Below, piece after piece: positions 55,350 through 64,000 of a stretch of 64,000 nt of DNA. Below the pieces are notes generated by a model. It saw only the letters and a program-made list of their open reading frames with translations, did not search any database and was not told the DNA's origin. Source of the stretch: Pseudomonas ceruminis. Lineage in GTDB: Bacteria > Pseudomonadota > Gammaproteobacteria > Pseudomonadales > Pseudomonadaceae. How positions within the stretch are numbered: position 1 is the stretch's first letter; each line of letters starts with the position of its first letter. Location: contig NZ_BQHW01000022.1 of the NCBI RefSeq assembly GCF_021602025.1, positions 1 to 64,000 on the forward strand, written 5' to 3'. The position numbers were made by a program, and so were the translations under genes.

Positions 55350-56108
55350 TTACGCGTCGTCTGCGGTCCCATCCGCTCGCCAGTAGGCTGCGGCCTTGAG
55401 CGCCTCTTCGGAAACGCCTTTTTCCAGCAACAGCGCCTTTGCCTGGCGGGTCAGTGATTTTTCCAGGGCCACCCAGCTGTACAGCTTGCCGCCGGGCAGG
55501 GGCAACCCCTTGAGCAACGTCAACAGATCTTCCTCTCGCTTGACCCAGATGACGTCCACCTGCGCCTTGCTCTGCAAGGGCTGGCGCTCCTGCTCATCCT
55601 CGATCTGGACCACCGCCAGCACCTGACGGCCGGCCGGCAGTTCCTCAAGGCGCCGGCCGATGGCAGGGAGGGCGGTTTCGTCACCGATCAGCAGATAACT
55701 GTCGAAGATATCCGGCACCACCAGCGAGGCACGCGGCCCGGCAATGTTCAGCGTTTGCCCCGGTGCCGCCTGGGCGGCCCAGGTCGACGCAGGACCGTCG
55801 CCATGCAGAACGAAATCGATGTCCAGTTCGTTGGTCACCAGGTCGATTCGCCGTGGCGTGTACTCGCGCATGGTGGGGCGGGCACCGCCATCGCGGCCCA
55901 GGTTGCGGGCGTCGATGGCCTGCTGTTGCTCGGCAGTTTCGGCGAACAGCAACTTGATGTGGTCATCGCTGCCCAGGCTGGTGAAACCCTCCAGCTCCGG
56001 CCCACCGAGAGTGATGCGGCGCATGCGCGGGGTAAGGTCGGCCACCCGCAGGACCTGCAGGCGACGTTGGCGGATCTCGTGGTTGACGCGGTGAATGGTG
56101 TCACTCAT
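55350..56108 (-). CDS. Siderophore-interacting ferric-chelate reductase (YqjH-like)
   Basis: 252 residues from MSDTIHRVNHEIRQRRLQVL at 56108. The FAD-binding part (LTPRMRRITLGGPELEGF, RPTMREYTPRRID) and a C-terminal part with GDETALPAIGRRLEELPAG match the ViuB/YqjH family. It reduces ferric siderophores in the cytosol. Its start overlaps the PadR regulator by 8 bp. Confidence 0.93.
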   Translation of the reverse strand: MSDTIHRVNHEIRQRRLQVLRVADLTPRMRRITLGGPELEGFTSLGSDDHIKLLFAETAEQQQAIDARNLGRDGGARPTMREYTPRRIDLVTNELDIDFVLHGDGPASTWAAQAAPGQTLNIAGPRASLVVPDIFDSYLLIGDETALPAIGRRLEELPAGRQVLAVVQIEDEQERQPLQSKAQVDVIWVKREEDLLTLLKGLPLPGGKLYSWVALEKSLTRQAKALLLEKGVSEEALKAAAYWRADGTADDA

Positions 56109-56646
56109 GGGGGATCTCCCTGACAGGGTCGGCCGGCCCGGAGGCGATGGCCTTGGCAGTGTCGTTGAGCAGCGTGCGGACCCGCTCGATTTCCTCTGGG
56201 GTCCAGCGGCCGCTGTGCATATGCAGGGCATGGCGCAGGTTGCCGACGGCTTCATGGATTTCTGGCGGGCGGTCGTGGCCACGCAGGGCGCGCTTGCTGA
56301 CTTCGATGCGCATGCGTACGCCATCCAGGGCCACGGCCTGTTCGGCCAGGGCGCTGCGGCCTGTGGCGGTGATGGCGTACAGGCGTTTGCTGCCCACGGC
56401 CTGGCCACTGATCAGCTCAGCTTCCTCCAGGAAATTAAGGGTGGGGTAAATGACCCCAGGGCTCGGCGTGTAGCTTCCCTCGAACAGGTTTTCGATCTGG
56501 CGGATCAGGTCGTAGCCGTGGCCAGGCTGCTCGGCCAGCAGGGCCAGCATCAGCAGCTTCAGATCGCCCGGGGCGAATACCCGCGGGCCGCGCTCACCCC
56601 GGCCGGGGCGGCGTTCGAAAAGATCATGGGCGGAATGTTCGCGCAT
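56101..56646 (-). CDS. PadR-family regulator, YqjI-like
   Basis: 181 residues from MREHSAHDLFERRPGRGERG at 56646. The PadR winged helix has LMLALLAEQPGHGYDLIRQI and SPGVIYPTLNFLEEAELISG. E. coli YqjI represses the yqjH ferric reductase and is nickel-sensitive. The same gene pair here supports that role, though the His-rich N-terminus of E. coli YqjI is not present. Confidence 0.9.
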   Translation of the reverse strand: MREHSAHDLFERRPGRGERGPRVFAPGDLKLLMLALLAEQPGHGYDLIRQIENLFEGSYTPSPGVIYPTLNFLEEAELISGQAVGSKRLYAITATGRSALAEQAVALDGVRMRIEVSKRALRGHDRPPEIHEAVGNLRHALHMHSGRWTPEEIERVRTLLNDTAKAIASGPADPVREIPHE

Positions 56647-56668
56647 GTAGATTGGCTCCATCTGTTTC

Positions 56669-56700
56669 GATATATCGCAAGATATTACTCAAGATATATC
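56669..56700. promoter_or_regulatory. Candidate operator of the PadR/siderophore-reductase operon
   Basis: GATATATC appears at 56669-56676 and 56693-56700 (itself a palindrome), 24 bp apart, with AAGATAT between them. It is 23-54 bp upstream of the regulator start. AT-rich repeats fit autoregulation by a dimeric PadR protein. Confidence 0.55.
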
Positions 56701-56734
56701 TAAAGACAAAACCAAAAATGCGGATGATTATCAT

Positions 56735-59700
56735 CTATATGTTCGATGAGTCACCTGAACGCATCGCCACCTGCGGTGGTTTGCATTCGTTCGGGTTGCC
56801 CGGTTCAAGGTACGGCATGAGGATCGGAGCCATGCCCTTGAGCACCTGCACCGGTAGGGCCGAGGTGAACTTGAAGGCCTCCGCCGAGCGCCCTGGGACG
56901 AAGGCGGTCAACGTGCCGAAGTGGTTGTCCCCGAGGAAGAACACGAACGTCGCGGTGCGGTTCAGCGAGCGTGAGCCGATCAGCCGGCCACCGGCACCGA
57001 AGCTCTCGATGCGGTTGTCACCCGTGCCGGTCTTGCCGCCCATCACCAATGGGGTGCCATCATGCAGCTTGAAGCTGCCGGAGATACGCCGCGCGGTCCC
57101 GGCATCCACCACTTGCGACATCGCACCCTTGAGTGCCCTGGCCACTTCCACCGGGAGAATCCGCTGGCCCCGGTCGGGGTCGCTGTTCAGTTTGGTTTCG
57201 TAGGGGGTATCGGAGGCAAAGTGCAGGGTGTCGATGCGCAGGGTCGGCAGGCGCACACCGTCGTTCTGGATGATACCGACCAGTTCGGAAAGCGCCGCCG
57301 GGCGGTCGCCGGAGCTGCCAATGGCAGTCGCCAGCGACGGTACCAGGTGATCGAACGGGTAACCGACACGTTTCCAGCGCTGATGAATGTCCAGGAAGGC
57401 TTCGATCTCGACCATGGTACGGATGCGGCTGTCACGGGCGCCCTGGTGGCGGCTTTTGAACAGCCAGCCATAGACTTCCTGACGCTCGAACCGGCTGGCG
57501 TTGATCATTTCGGTCAGCGTGGCACTCGGGTGCTTGAGCAGGTAGCCAAGCAACCAGAGGTCCAATGGGTGGACCTTGGCGATGTACCCCTGGTCAGGCA
57601 GGTCGTACTTGCCCGGGCCGTAGGCCTCGTACATCTCCACCAGGCGGCCGTCGGTGAGTTTGCCCAGGGCGACTTTGTCGCCCTTGCTGTGCGCACGGAC
57701 AAAGGCGTTGAACGTTTCCTGGCCAGCCTCGGGGAACAGGTACCGGTGCACTGCCGCCAGGCGCTGCGGGGTGACACGCATGCTGTCGAGGAACGTATCC
57801 AGGCGCTGCTGCGAGGTCTTGCGCTGGTATTTCTTCCAGAAGCGCATCAGGTAGTTCGAACCTTCCTTGTCGGCAAAGCGAGCGAGGTACTCCTGGCGGC
57901 GCGGGTCTGTGTCGTCCTTGAGCAGCGGTACCCGGTTGAACGGTTGCTGGTAGGTCACATAGCGCACCAGGTCGCGCATCAGGCGGATGAACGGCAGGTT
58001 GATCGATTCGCGCAGGGCTTCCTTGAGGGTCGGGTTGCGGCTGTTGTCTTCCTTGCGGAAGTTGTTGAACACGTGCATGCCGCCACCCGTGAAGAAGGCT
58101 TCACCGGTGTTGGCCGAGTATTTGCGTTCCAGCGCCGCATCGAGCATGGCGTCCAGACTCTGGTTCTTGCTGTTCTGTGCCAGCCACTCGAGTGACCACT
58201 GGGTGATGCGGTCAAGTTCGGCGACGTCGACCTTCTTCAGCTCGGCAGCGGGTTTGCCGGCGTACTTGTCATGCAGCTCGGCGATGATCTCCAGGTAGGT
58301 GGTGAGCACCCGCAGCTTGGCGGTCGAGCCCAGCTCGAGCTTGCTGCCCTCGTTGATGTCAAAGGGCTGGTCGGTACTGTCGGTCTGCACCCGCACTCGC
58401 GAGCCGTCGGCGGTGCGCTCGAACAGGGTGAAGCTGTAGCGCACCTGATCGGTGGTCTTGGCGGTCAGCAGGCGCTCGCCGATCAAGCCGATCTGGGCGG
58501 CAAAACCGGGGTCGGAGAGGTTCTTCAAGTACTGGCTGACCTGCATCTGAAGGTCTGCCTGCAATGTGCTGGTGGCCGAGAGGTCGAGGCGGTCCAGGTC
58601 ATACAGTGGGCGGTTGAGCATGGCCGCCAGGCGATTGCGCGCCAGGCTGATGCCCTTGTTGGTGATGATTGGCACGATGGTGGGTTGTGCCACCCAGTCG
58701 CGGTAGACCGCTTTGCTGGCCAGTGCAGCCTCGGCCAGTGAGCGGTCGATGATACCGTTGGCGGCCAGTACGCGAATGTGCGAATCGGTGAGCTCGGCCA
58801 GCTCGACCCGGCCCTTGGACAAATAATGCGAGGGGCGGCGCTGGGCGATCATCAGCGACAGGACCTGGCGCAAGGCCAGGCCACGTGCGGCCAGGCTATC
58901 GGGGTCGGTCGCGGTGGCGTTGAGGGCCTGGTTGACCTGGCTGAAGTCGGCGCCGTACCACACGCGCAGGCCTTCGGCCATGCCGTGTACCTCGCCATGG
59001 CCTGGCACCGCTGACAGCGGCACGCTGTTGAGGTAGTCACGCACGATGCGCTGGCGGGCTTCGGTGGTATCCGGGCCGCCCTGGTAGGCGCGCACGCTGG
59101 CCGAAATCATCTGGCGGATCTTCTCGGCGCCGGACACCGTCAGGCCATCGGGGGAGTGGCGGTATTTTTCCAGCTGAGTGGCCAGGGTACTTCCGCCCGC
59201 TGACTGGCCAGGCAGGGCCAGGTACTTGGCAATCTGGCTATAGGCCGCCTTGGCGAAGCGTGGCCAATCCACCGCCGGGTTGTTCTTCGGGTCCTTGGGA
59301 TCAAGCAGGTCGCGGTTTTCGATGAATAGCAGGCTGTTGACCATCACCGGTGGAATGGCCGCAAAGTCTGGATACAGATGTTGCGGGTAGTTGTACTGGT
59401 ACAACGTCTCGCCGCGGCAATCGGTGATCGACAAGCCGGCCTGGATTTTCTCGATATAGGGGACAAACAACCCATGGTCGACATAACTCATCAAGGCTGG
59501 CGAAAACCTCACCTGCTCGCTGATCAGGTAGTCGCGCTTGAGCAGGCGTGGCAGAAACTCGCCCAGTGCGCTGTAGCCCAAGCGTTTGTCGAAGGGGCCT
59601 TCGCCGGGGTAAACGATGGCGTCGCTGGGGCCTGGCTGCAAGGAATAGGTGAGGGTGGTGGCCAGCTTGCTGAATTCGCGCGACTGCACGTCGGAGGTGC

Positions 59701-59872
59701 GAAATTCTTCATAGGCGGCATAGCCGATGACAGCGATCGCCACCAGTACGATCAGCAAGATCAGCCGCCACCAAAGCCGAAGCTGGCGTGGGGACTTTGG
59801 CTGCGGCGTCTCGGCCAGAGGCGTTTCGGGTGCTTCCATTCTGGTTGGTTCCGATTGCCACAATGCGCCCAT
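56735..59872 (-). CDS. Large bifunctional penicillin-binding protein (transglycosylase plus transpeptidase)
   Basis: 1045 residues. One helix at about 34-53. The GT51 domain (about 140-330) has IENRDLLDP at 184-192 and GGSTLATQLEKYRHS at 227-240. The transpeptidase has S516-T-A-K519, a later SIN motif (about residue 628) and KTGTG at 947-951. It is longer than PBP1a/1b (about 750-850), and the EDxxFxxH-like motif of GT51 is altered to ENRDLLDP. It polymerises and crosslinks peptidoglycan by family. ATG 59872 follows AGAAGA. Its role next to iron genes is not clear. Confidence 0.85.
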   Translation of the reverse strand: MGALWQSEPTRMEAPETPLAETPQPKSPRQLRLWWRLILLIVLVAIAVIGYAAYEEFRTSDVQSREFSKLATTLTYSLQPGPSDAIVYPGEGPFDKRLGYSALGEFLPRLLKRDYLISEQVRFSPALMSYVDHGLFVPYIEKIQAGLSITDCRGETLYQYNYPQHLYPDFAAIPPVMVNSLLFIENRDLLDPKDPKNNPAVDWPRFAKAAYSQIAKYLALPGQSAGGSTLATQLEKYRHSPDGLTVSGAEKIRQMISASVRAYQGGPDTTEARQRIVRDYLNSVPLSAVPGHGEVHGMAEGLRVWYGADFSQVNQALNATATDPDSLAARGLALRQVLSLMIAQRRPSHYLSKGRVELAELTDSHIRVLAANGIIDRSLAEAALASKAVYRDWVAQPTIVPIITNKGISLARNRLAAMLNRPLYDLDRLDLSATSTLQADLQMQVSQYLKNLSDPGFAAQIGLIGERLLTAKTTDQVRYSFTLFERTADGSRVRVQTDSTDQPFDINEGSKLELGSTAKLRVLTTYLEIIAELHDKYAGKPAAELKKVDVAELDRITQWSLEWLAQNSKNQSLDAMLDAALERKYSANTGEAFFTGGGMHVFNNFRKEDNSRNPTLKEALRESINLPFIRLMRDLVRYVTYQQPFNRVPLLKDDTDPRRQEYLARFADKEGSNYLMRFWKKYQRKTSQQRLDTFLDSMRVTPQRLAAVHRYLFPEAGQETFNAFVRAHSKGDKVALGKLTDGRLVEMYEAYGPGKYDLPDQGYIAKVHPLDLWLLGYLLKHPSATLTEMINASRFERQEVYGWLFKSRHQGARDSRIRTMVEIEAFLDIHQRWKRVGYPFDHLVPSLATAIGSSGDRPAALSELVGIIQNDGVRLPTLRIDTLHFASDTPYETKLNSDPDRGQRILPVEVARALKGAMSQVVDAGTARRISGSFKLHDGTPLVMGGKTGTGDNRIESFGAGGRLIGSRSLNRTATFVFFLGDNHFGTLTAFVPGRSAEAFKFTSALPVQVLKGMAPILMPYLEPGNPNECKPPQVAMRSGDSSNI

Positions 59873-60261
59873 AGTCTTCTATCCGGCCAGGTAATTTCGT
59901 CTTGCTTGTCTGAAGCTTAGACGTTGACGGGGAGAGGTGAAAAATTTGTAGGAAGTGTGAAAAACCGCAGTCGGATATGCGGCTTTGGTGTGGGTTTCAT
60001 CCGGTGTCGATGTTGTTAGGGTGGCTTGCCGGCGATAGGGTTCGCGGCAGGTCCAGAAAACTTGCTGAATTTTCCTGTTTATATAGCGAAAACCCCTGCG
60101 GTCGGCTTCCTATACTGCTCGGCCCTTCGCCCCTGCCGGCCGCTCTATTCCGGCATACGGGCCGGCCCACAAGGCCGGCCTGGCAAGCCAACGCCACGCC
60201 TATCGGCATGGCCGGAGCTGCACGAAGGTAAAATCCAATAACAAAATGAGGTTGTATTGCT
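59873..60261. other. Permease upstream region, no gene seen
   Basis: About 390 bp with no convincing gene. It contains CCTATACTG (a -10-like site near 60110) and a strong hairpin at 60160-60180. The nearest start on the left is the PBP gene at 59872 (minus); on the right the permease at 60262, so promoters for both lie here. Confidence 0.5.
60160..60180 (+). promoter_or_regulatory. 8-bp GC hairpin in the permease leader
   Basis: GGCCGGCC (60160-60167) pairs with GGCCGGCC (60173-60180) around CACAA. No T-run follows, so it is not a normal terminator. It may control the permease mRNA leader or protect the 5' end. Confidence 0.5.
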
Positions 60262-61680
60262 ATGCCAGTTGGCAACCACTCTGCCCATGGCGAGGCCACC
60301 CAAGGCGGCCCGCTCAAGCGTGAACTGGGCGAACGGCACATCCGTCTGATGGCGCTGGGCGCCTGCATCGGTGTCGGCCTGTTCCTCGGTTCGGCCAAAG
60401 CCATTGAAATGGCCGGCCCCGCGATCATGCTTTCCTACATCATCGGCGGCCTGGCGATCCTGGTGATCATGCGTGCCCTCGGCGAAATGGCCGTGCACAA
60501 CCCTGTGGCGGGCTCGTTCAGCCGCTATGCCCAAGACTACCTTGGCCCCCTGGCGGGCTTTCTGACGGGCTGGAACTACTGGTTCCTGTGGCTGGTGACC
60601 TGCGTCGCTGAAATCACCGCCGTGGCCATCTATATGGGCATCTGGTTCCCCGATGTACCGCGTTGGATCTGGGCCCTGGCGGCGCTGGGCAGCATGGGCG
60701 CGGTCAACCTGATCGCGGTGAAGGCGTTTGGCGAGTTCGAATTCTGGTTCGCCCTGATCAAGATCGTCACCATCATCGCCATGGTGCTGGGCGGCATCGG
60801 CATCATTGCGTTCGGCTTCGGCAACGACGGTGTTGCAGTCGGCATCTCCAACCTGTGGAGCAACGGCGGCTTCATGCCCAACGGCGTTACCGGTGTGCTG
60901 ATGTCGTTGCAGATGGTGATGTTCGCCTACCTGGGCGTTGAAATGATCGGCCTTACCGCCGGTGAAGCACGCAATCCGCAGAAAACCATCTCTCAGGCCA
61001 TCGGTTCGGTGTTCTGGCGCATCTTGCTGTTCTATGTGGGCGCACTGTTCGTGATCCTGTCGATCTACCCGTGGAACGAAATCGGCAGCCAGGGCAGTCC
61101 GTTCGTCATGACCTTCGAGCGCCTAGGCATCAAGACGGCTGCTGGCATCATCAATTTCGTGGTCATCACGGCGGCACTGTCATCCTGCAACGGCGGCATC
61201 TTCAGCACCGGGCGCATGCTCTATAGCCTGGCGCAGAATGGCCAGGCGCCGGCCGTGTTCGCCCGTACCTCGAAAAGCGGCGTGCCGCGCAACGCGCTGC
61301 TGCTGTCCATCGGTGCCCTGCTGCTGGGCGTGCTGGCCAACTACCTGGTACCGGAAAAGGTGTTCGTCTGGGTGACCTCGATCGCGACCTTCGGCGCAAT
61401 CTGGACCTGGGTGATGATCCTGCTGGCCCAGCTTAAGTTCCGCGCCGGGCTGTCCACGGCCGAGCGCAAGGCCCTGAAATACCGCATGTGGTTGTGGCCG
61501 CTGAGCTCCTACCTGGCATTGGCGTTTCTGGTACTGGTGGTAGGGTTGATGGCGTACTTCGAGGATACTCGGGTTGCCCTGTACATCGGCCCGGCGTTCC
61601 TGGTGTTGCTGACGGCGTTGTACTACACCTTGCGCCTGGCACCGAAACAAGAGCAGGCGCTGGCCAGCAGCGCCTCGTGA
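60262..61680 (+). CDS. Amino-acid permease of the APC family (ProY-like)
   Basis: 472 residues with twelve predicted helices. LGACIGVGLFLGSAKAIEMA and MVMFAYLGVEMIGLTAGEAR are typical of the amino-acid/polyamine/organocation family; overall it resembles proline-specific permeases. The substrate is not certain. The ribosome site is TGAGG. Confidence 0.82.
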   Translation: MPVGNHSAHGEATQGGPLKRELGERHIRLMALGACIGVGLFLGSAKAIEMAGPAIMLSYIIGGLAILVIMRALGEMAVHNPVAGSFSRYAQDYLGPLAGFLTGWNYWFLWLVTCVAEITAVAIYMGIWFPDVPRWIWALAALGSMGAVNLIAVKAFGEFEFWFALIKIVTIIAMVLGGIGIIAFGFGNDGVAVGISNLWSNGGFMPNGVTGVLMSLQMVMFAYLGVEMIGLTAGEARNPQKTISQAIGSVFWRILLFYVGALFVILSIYPWNEIGSQGSPFVMTFERLGIKTAAGIINFVVITAALSSCNGGIFSTGRMLYSLAQNGQAPAVFARTSKSGVPRNALLLSIGALLLGVLANYLVPEKVFVWVTSIATFGAIWTWVMILLAQLKFRAGLSTAERKALKYRMWLWPLSSYLALAFLVLVVGLMAYFEDTRVALYIGPAFLVLLTALYYTLRLAPKQEQALASSAS

Positions 61681-61692
61681 TATGAACTGCCC

Positions 61693-61711
61693 GGGGCCGC
61701 TCAGCGGCCCC
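61693..61711. terminator. Terminator between the convergent permease and glutamate-synthase-like genes
   Basis: GGGGCCGC-TCA-GCGGCCCC, an 8-bp stem starting 13 nt after the permease stop and ending before the other gene's stop (61720). It has no strong T-run but can serve both directions. Confidence 0.75.
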
Positions 61712-61719
61712 AGGCATCG

Positions 61720-63339
61720 TCAGGCCGCGACCTCACTGTTAGGCTCGAAGCTGTCAGCCCGGGCCAACTGCCACATCCGTGAATAGAACTGCCCATCCAC
61801 CTCACCGGTGAGCAACTCCCCCGGTTTGAGGAACACATGCATCTGCGAAAACAGCTTGATCTCGGTGGCTGAGACGCGCCTCACCAAGTGCTTGGCCTCC
61901 AACTGCGCCGGATGTTCCAGGCCTGCCGCCGCAAGCATTTCGGCCAAGGCCCGCAAGGTGTTGTGGTGGAAGTTCAGCACCCGCTGGGCCTTGTCCGGTA
62001 CCACCAGTGCACGCTGGCGCAAGGGGTCTTGAGTCGCTACGCCGGTCGGGCATTTGTTGGTATGGCAGCTCTGCGACTGGATGCAGCCGATGGCGAACAT
62101 GAAACCGCGTGCCGAGTTGGCCCAGTCGGCACCAATGGCCAGCACGCTGGCGATGTCGAAGGCGCTGACGATCTTGCCGCTGGCGCCTAGCTTGATCTTG
62201 TCGCGTAGATTCAGGCCGACCAAGGTGTTGTGCACGAACAACAGGCCTTCACGCAGCGGCACACCGATGTGGTCTGTGAACTCCACCGGCGCAGCCCCGG
62301 TGCCACCTTCCTTGCCGTCGACAACGATGAAGTCGGGCAAGATACCGGTCTCCAGCATGGCCTTGGCAATGCCCATGAACTCCCACGGGTGGCCCAGGCA
62401 GAACTTGAAACCCACCGGCTTGCCGCCGGACAACTCACGCAGCTGGGCGATGAACTGCATCATCTCGATGGGCGTGGAGAACGCCGTGTGGCGTGACGGC
62501 GAGATGCAGTCCTCGCCCATGAGCACGCCACGGGTTTCGGCAATCTCCTGGGTCACCTTGTGCTTGGGCAGGATGCCGCCGTGGCCCGGCTTGGCACCCT
62601 GGCTCATCTTGATCTCGATCATCCGCACTTGTGGGCTGCGCGCCTGGGCGGCGAAGCGCTCGGGGTCGAAGCGGCCATCGGCGGTGCGGCAACCGAAGTA
62701 GCCACTGCCCAGTTCCCAGACCAGGTCGCCGCCGTGCTCGCGGTGGTAGGGGCTGATGCTGCCTTCGCCGGTGTCATGGTGGAAATTGCCCAACTTGGCA
62801 CCCTGGTTGAGCGCGCGGATGGCATTGGCGCTGAGCGAGCCGAAGCTCATGGCAGAGATATTGAAAATCGACGCCGAGTAGGGTTGGCTGCACTGCGGCC
62901 CACCGATGATGATCCGGAAGCTTGCCGGGTCGGCCAGCGGTGCCGGGCGCATGGAGTGGCCAATGAATTCGAACCCGGACTCATACACATCGATCAGGGT
63001 GCCGAAGGGTTTGTCAGAGGCTTCGTTCTTGGCCCGTGCATACACCAGCGAACGCTGAGCGCGCGAGAAAGGCAGGGCGTCGCTGTCGGCCTCCAGCAGG
63101 TATTGGCGGATTTCCGGGCGAATGCCTTCGACCAGGTAGCGGATGTTGCCAAGGATCGGGTAGTTGCGGCGCACTGCATGGCGCTGCTGCAGCAGGTCGA
63201 ACAGGCCAATCAGGCTGAGCACCGCTGTTGCCAGGGTGAATGGCCACAGCCATTCGTGGTGGAGGAACGGCAGGCTCGCCAGGGTGAACAGGACACAGGC
63301 GGCGAAGAAGGCGTAGCGACTGAGAAGTGACAGGCTCAT
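61720..63339 (-). CDS. FMN-binding glutamate synthase-family protein
   Basis: 539 residues. Two N-terminal helices (about 8-48) anchor it, then a GltB-like FMN barrel with IMxSFGSLSANAIRALNQGA, EGGTGAAPVEF and CHTNKCPTGVATQ (Cys cluster as in glutamate synthase). It is a stand-alone synthase domain with no glutaminase domain; function is not known. It is transcribed alone. Confidence 0.85.
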   Translation of the reverse strand: MSLSLLSRYAFFAACVLFTLASLPFLHHEWLWPFTLATAVLSLIGLFDLLQQRHAVRRNYPILGNIRYLVEGIRPEIRQYLLEADSDALPFSRAQRSLVYARAKNEASDKPFGTLIDVYESGFEFIGHSMRPAPLADPASFRIIIGGPQCSQPYSASIFNISAMSFGSLSANAIRALNQGAKLGNFHHDTGEGSISPYHREHGGDLVWELGSGYFGCRTADGRFDPERFAAQARSPQVRMIEIKMSQGAKPGHGGILPKHKVTQEIAETRGVLMGEDCISPSRHTAFSTPIEMMQFIAQLRELSGGKPVGFKFCLGHPWEFMGIAKAMLETGILPDFIVVDGKEGGTGAAPVEFTDHIGVPLREGLLFVHNTLVGLNLRDKIKLGASGKIVSAFDIASVLAIGADWANSARGFMFAIGCIQSQSCHTNKCPTGVATQDPLRQRALVVPDKAQRVLNFHHNTLRALAEMLAAAGLEHPAQLEAKHLVRRVSATEIKLFSQMHVFLKPGELLTGEVDGQFYSRMWQLARADSFEPNSEVAA

Positions 63340-63503
63340 ACGGGGTCCTTACGATGGCGCGGTCAGGCTCAGGGGCCTGGGGCAAACCCCGACCATAGCC
63401 CGGTTGCGCGCCCCTGAAAATGAAATTCGGGGTATCGAAAATCATTCTCAAAGGTGACGTTCGCCTGACCGGAGCGGCCCACCCTCGCGCAGAACAGCGC
63501 ACG

Positions 63504-64000
63504 TCAGACCGTACCGCGCAACAATTTTTGCCGCCATGACGCCTGTTCGTCGGCCGCTGCCTCGGCCAGAAAGTGGTAACGCCCGGCAACCTTTACCGCT
63601 ACCGGCACGCCGTCCTGGTACAACAGGCGGTTACCGCCCACGGCCGGCACTTTCGCCCCAGGCAGCAACGAGCCGATCAGGTTAAGCGGATCGCTTGCAC
63701 TGACCACCACCAGCGCACCCTCCCGTTCCCGGCGCCGCACCTGCCGTAGCAGCCCCACCGCCTCCGGCAAGGCGAACTGTTCCCCAGCCAGCCCAGCGAT
63801 GAAACGCCCTCCGCGAATTTCGCCACGCGCCTCCAGCCGGTGATAGCAACGCAGCAGGTCACGCCAGGGCGGCAGCACATCGCTCTCGCGCTCCAGCAGT
63901 CGCCAGCAGATCACCCCATAACGGCGCAACAGGCTGCGGGCGATGTGCTCCAGGCGCTGGTTGTCGTCCACGGTGGCATTGCCCCGGCGCAACAAGGCCC
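63504..64000 (-). CDS. lhr: Lhr-type helicase, C-terminal end (runs off right edge)
   Basis: About 165 residues from the C-terminus. RRYGVICWRLLERESDVLPP, CYHRLEARGEIRGGRFIAGL and VVVSASDPLNLIGSLLPGAK match the end of large Lhr-type ATP-dependent helicases. The helicase core is beyond the edge of the window. Confidence 0.85.
   Translation of the reverse strand, partial: ALLRRGNATVDDNQRLEHIARSLLRRYGVICWRLLERESDVLPPWRDLLRCYHRLEARGEIRGGRFIAGLAGEQFALPEAVGLLRQVRRREREGALVVVSASDPLNLIGSLLPGAKVPAVGGNRLLYQDGVPVAVKVAGRYHFLAEAAADEQASWRQKLLRGTV

Noticed and set aside
1-64000. CRISPR array or prophage
   Set aside because: No regularly spaced repeats and no phage structural or integrase genes were seen.

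Overview
The window is a piece of a Pseudomonas chromosome, most likely of the P. putida group. The evidence is a PhaG-type transacylase that reads like the P. putida enzyme, an algU-mucA-mucB-mucD locus, a membrane PQQ glucose dehydrogenase next to an OprB porin, a tctCBA-opdH-tctDE locus, P. putida-style REP sequences (GGGAGCGGGC...GCCCGCTCCC) and an MvaT-type H-NS homologue. No search was run; all calls are made by reading the sequence.

The window has two parts. Bases 1-11.8 kb are accessory DNA. It opens inside an IS5-family element whose end (127) abuts TTAG, a fit to the YTAR target of that group. Next comes a four-gene cassette (226-5461): a metallo-beta-lactamase-fold (MBL) hydrolase, a single-chain E2-E1-JAB protein (ubiquitin-like conjugation and deconjugation enzymes fused), a second MBL protein and a four-helix membrane protein. 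An MvaT-like silencer gene (5578-5943) follows. Convergent to it is an AT-rich pair (6131-8834) coding an ABC-type AAA ATPase and an HNH nuclease, similar in design to Septu PtuAB. The ATPase reading frame is split exactly at A AAA AAG, the dnaX-type slippery heptamer. Relics of an RND efflux operon (adaptor C-terminus, pump N-terminus) lie at 8998-9548, followed by a 508-residue protein with an N-terminal HNH domain. The block ends at a complete tRNA-Gly(CCC) and a second tRNA-Gly(CCC) cut off in its T arm (11756-11809), which probably marks an integration boundary. The whole stretch looks like a defence island; no integrase is visible in the window.

Bases 11.9-64 kb are core genome. In order: phaG; rsuA, a Cys-rich protein and a diguanylate cyclase; a Tyr-rich lipoprotein; an enoyl-CoA hydratase/3-hydroxyisobutyryl-CoA hydrolase-like gene; ung; a tricarboxylate transport locus (AbrB-type permease, tctA, tctB, tctC, opdH porin) with the divergent tctDE two-component system; an HDOD protein; ygfZ; sdhE-ygfX; nadB; the algU envelope-stress operon with mucD; lepA-lepB-rnc-era-recO-pdxJ; a metal-type two-component system with a small exported protein; cmoB-cmoA; an I42-type inhibitor lipoprotein; lon; gcd-oprB; a Zur-box-preceded His/Asp-rich TonB receptor (znuD-like) divergent from a small VF530-family gene and a Pr6Pr membrane protein; a ferric-siderophore reductase/PadR pair (yqjH/yqjI-like); a large bifunctional penicillin-binding protein; an amino-acid permease; an FMN-binding glutamate synthase-family protein; and the C-terminal end of an Lhr-type helicase that runs off the right edge.

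The E2-E1-JAB/MBL/4TM cassette is the best candidate for a poorly described system. The possible programmed frameshift in the ATPase is the second most interesting item.
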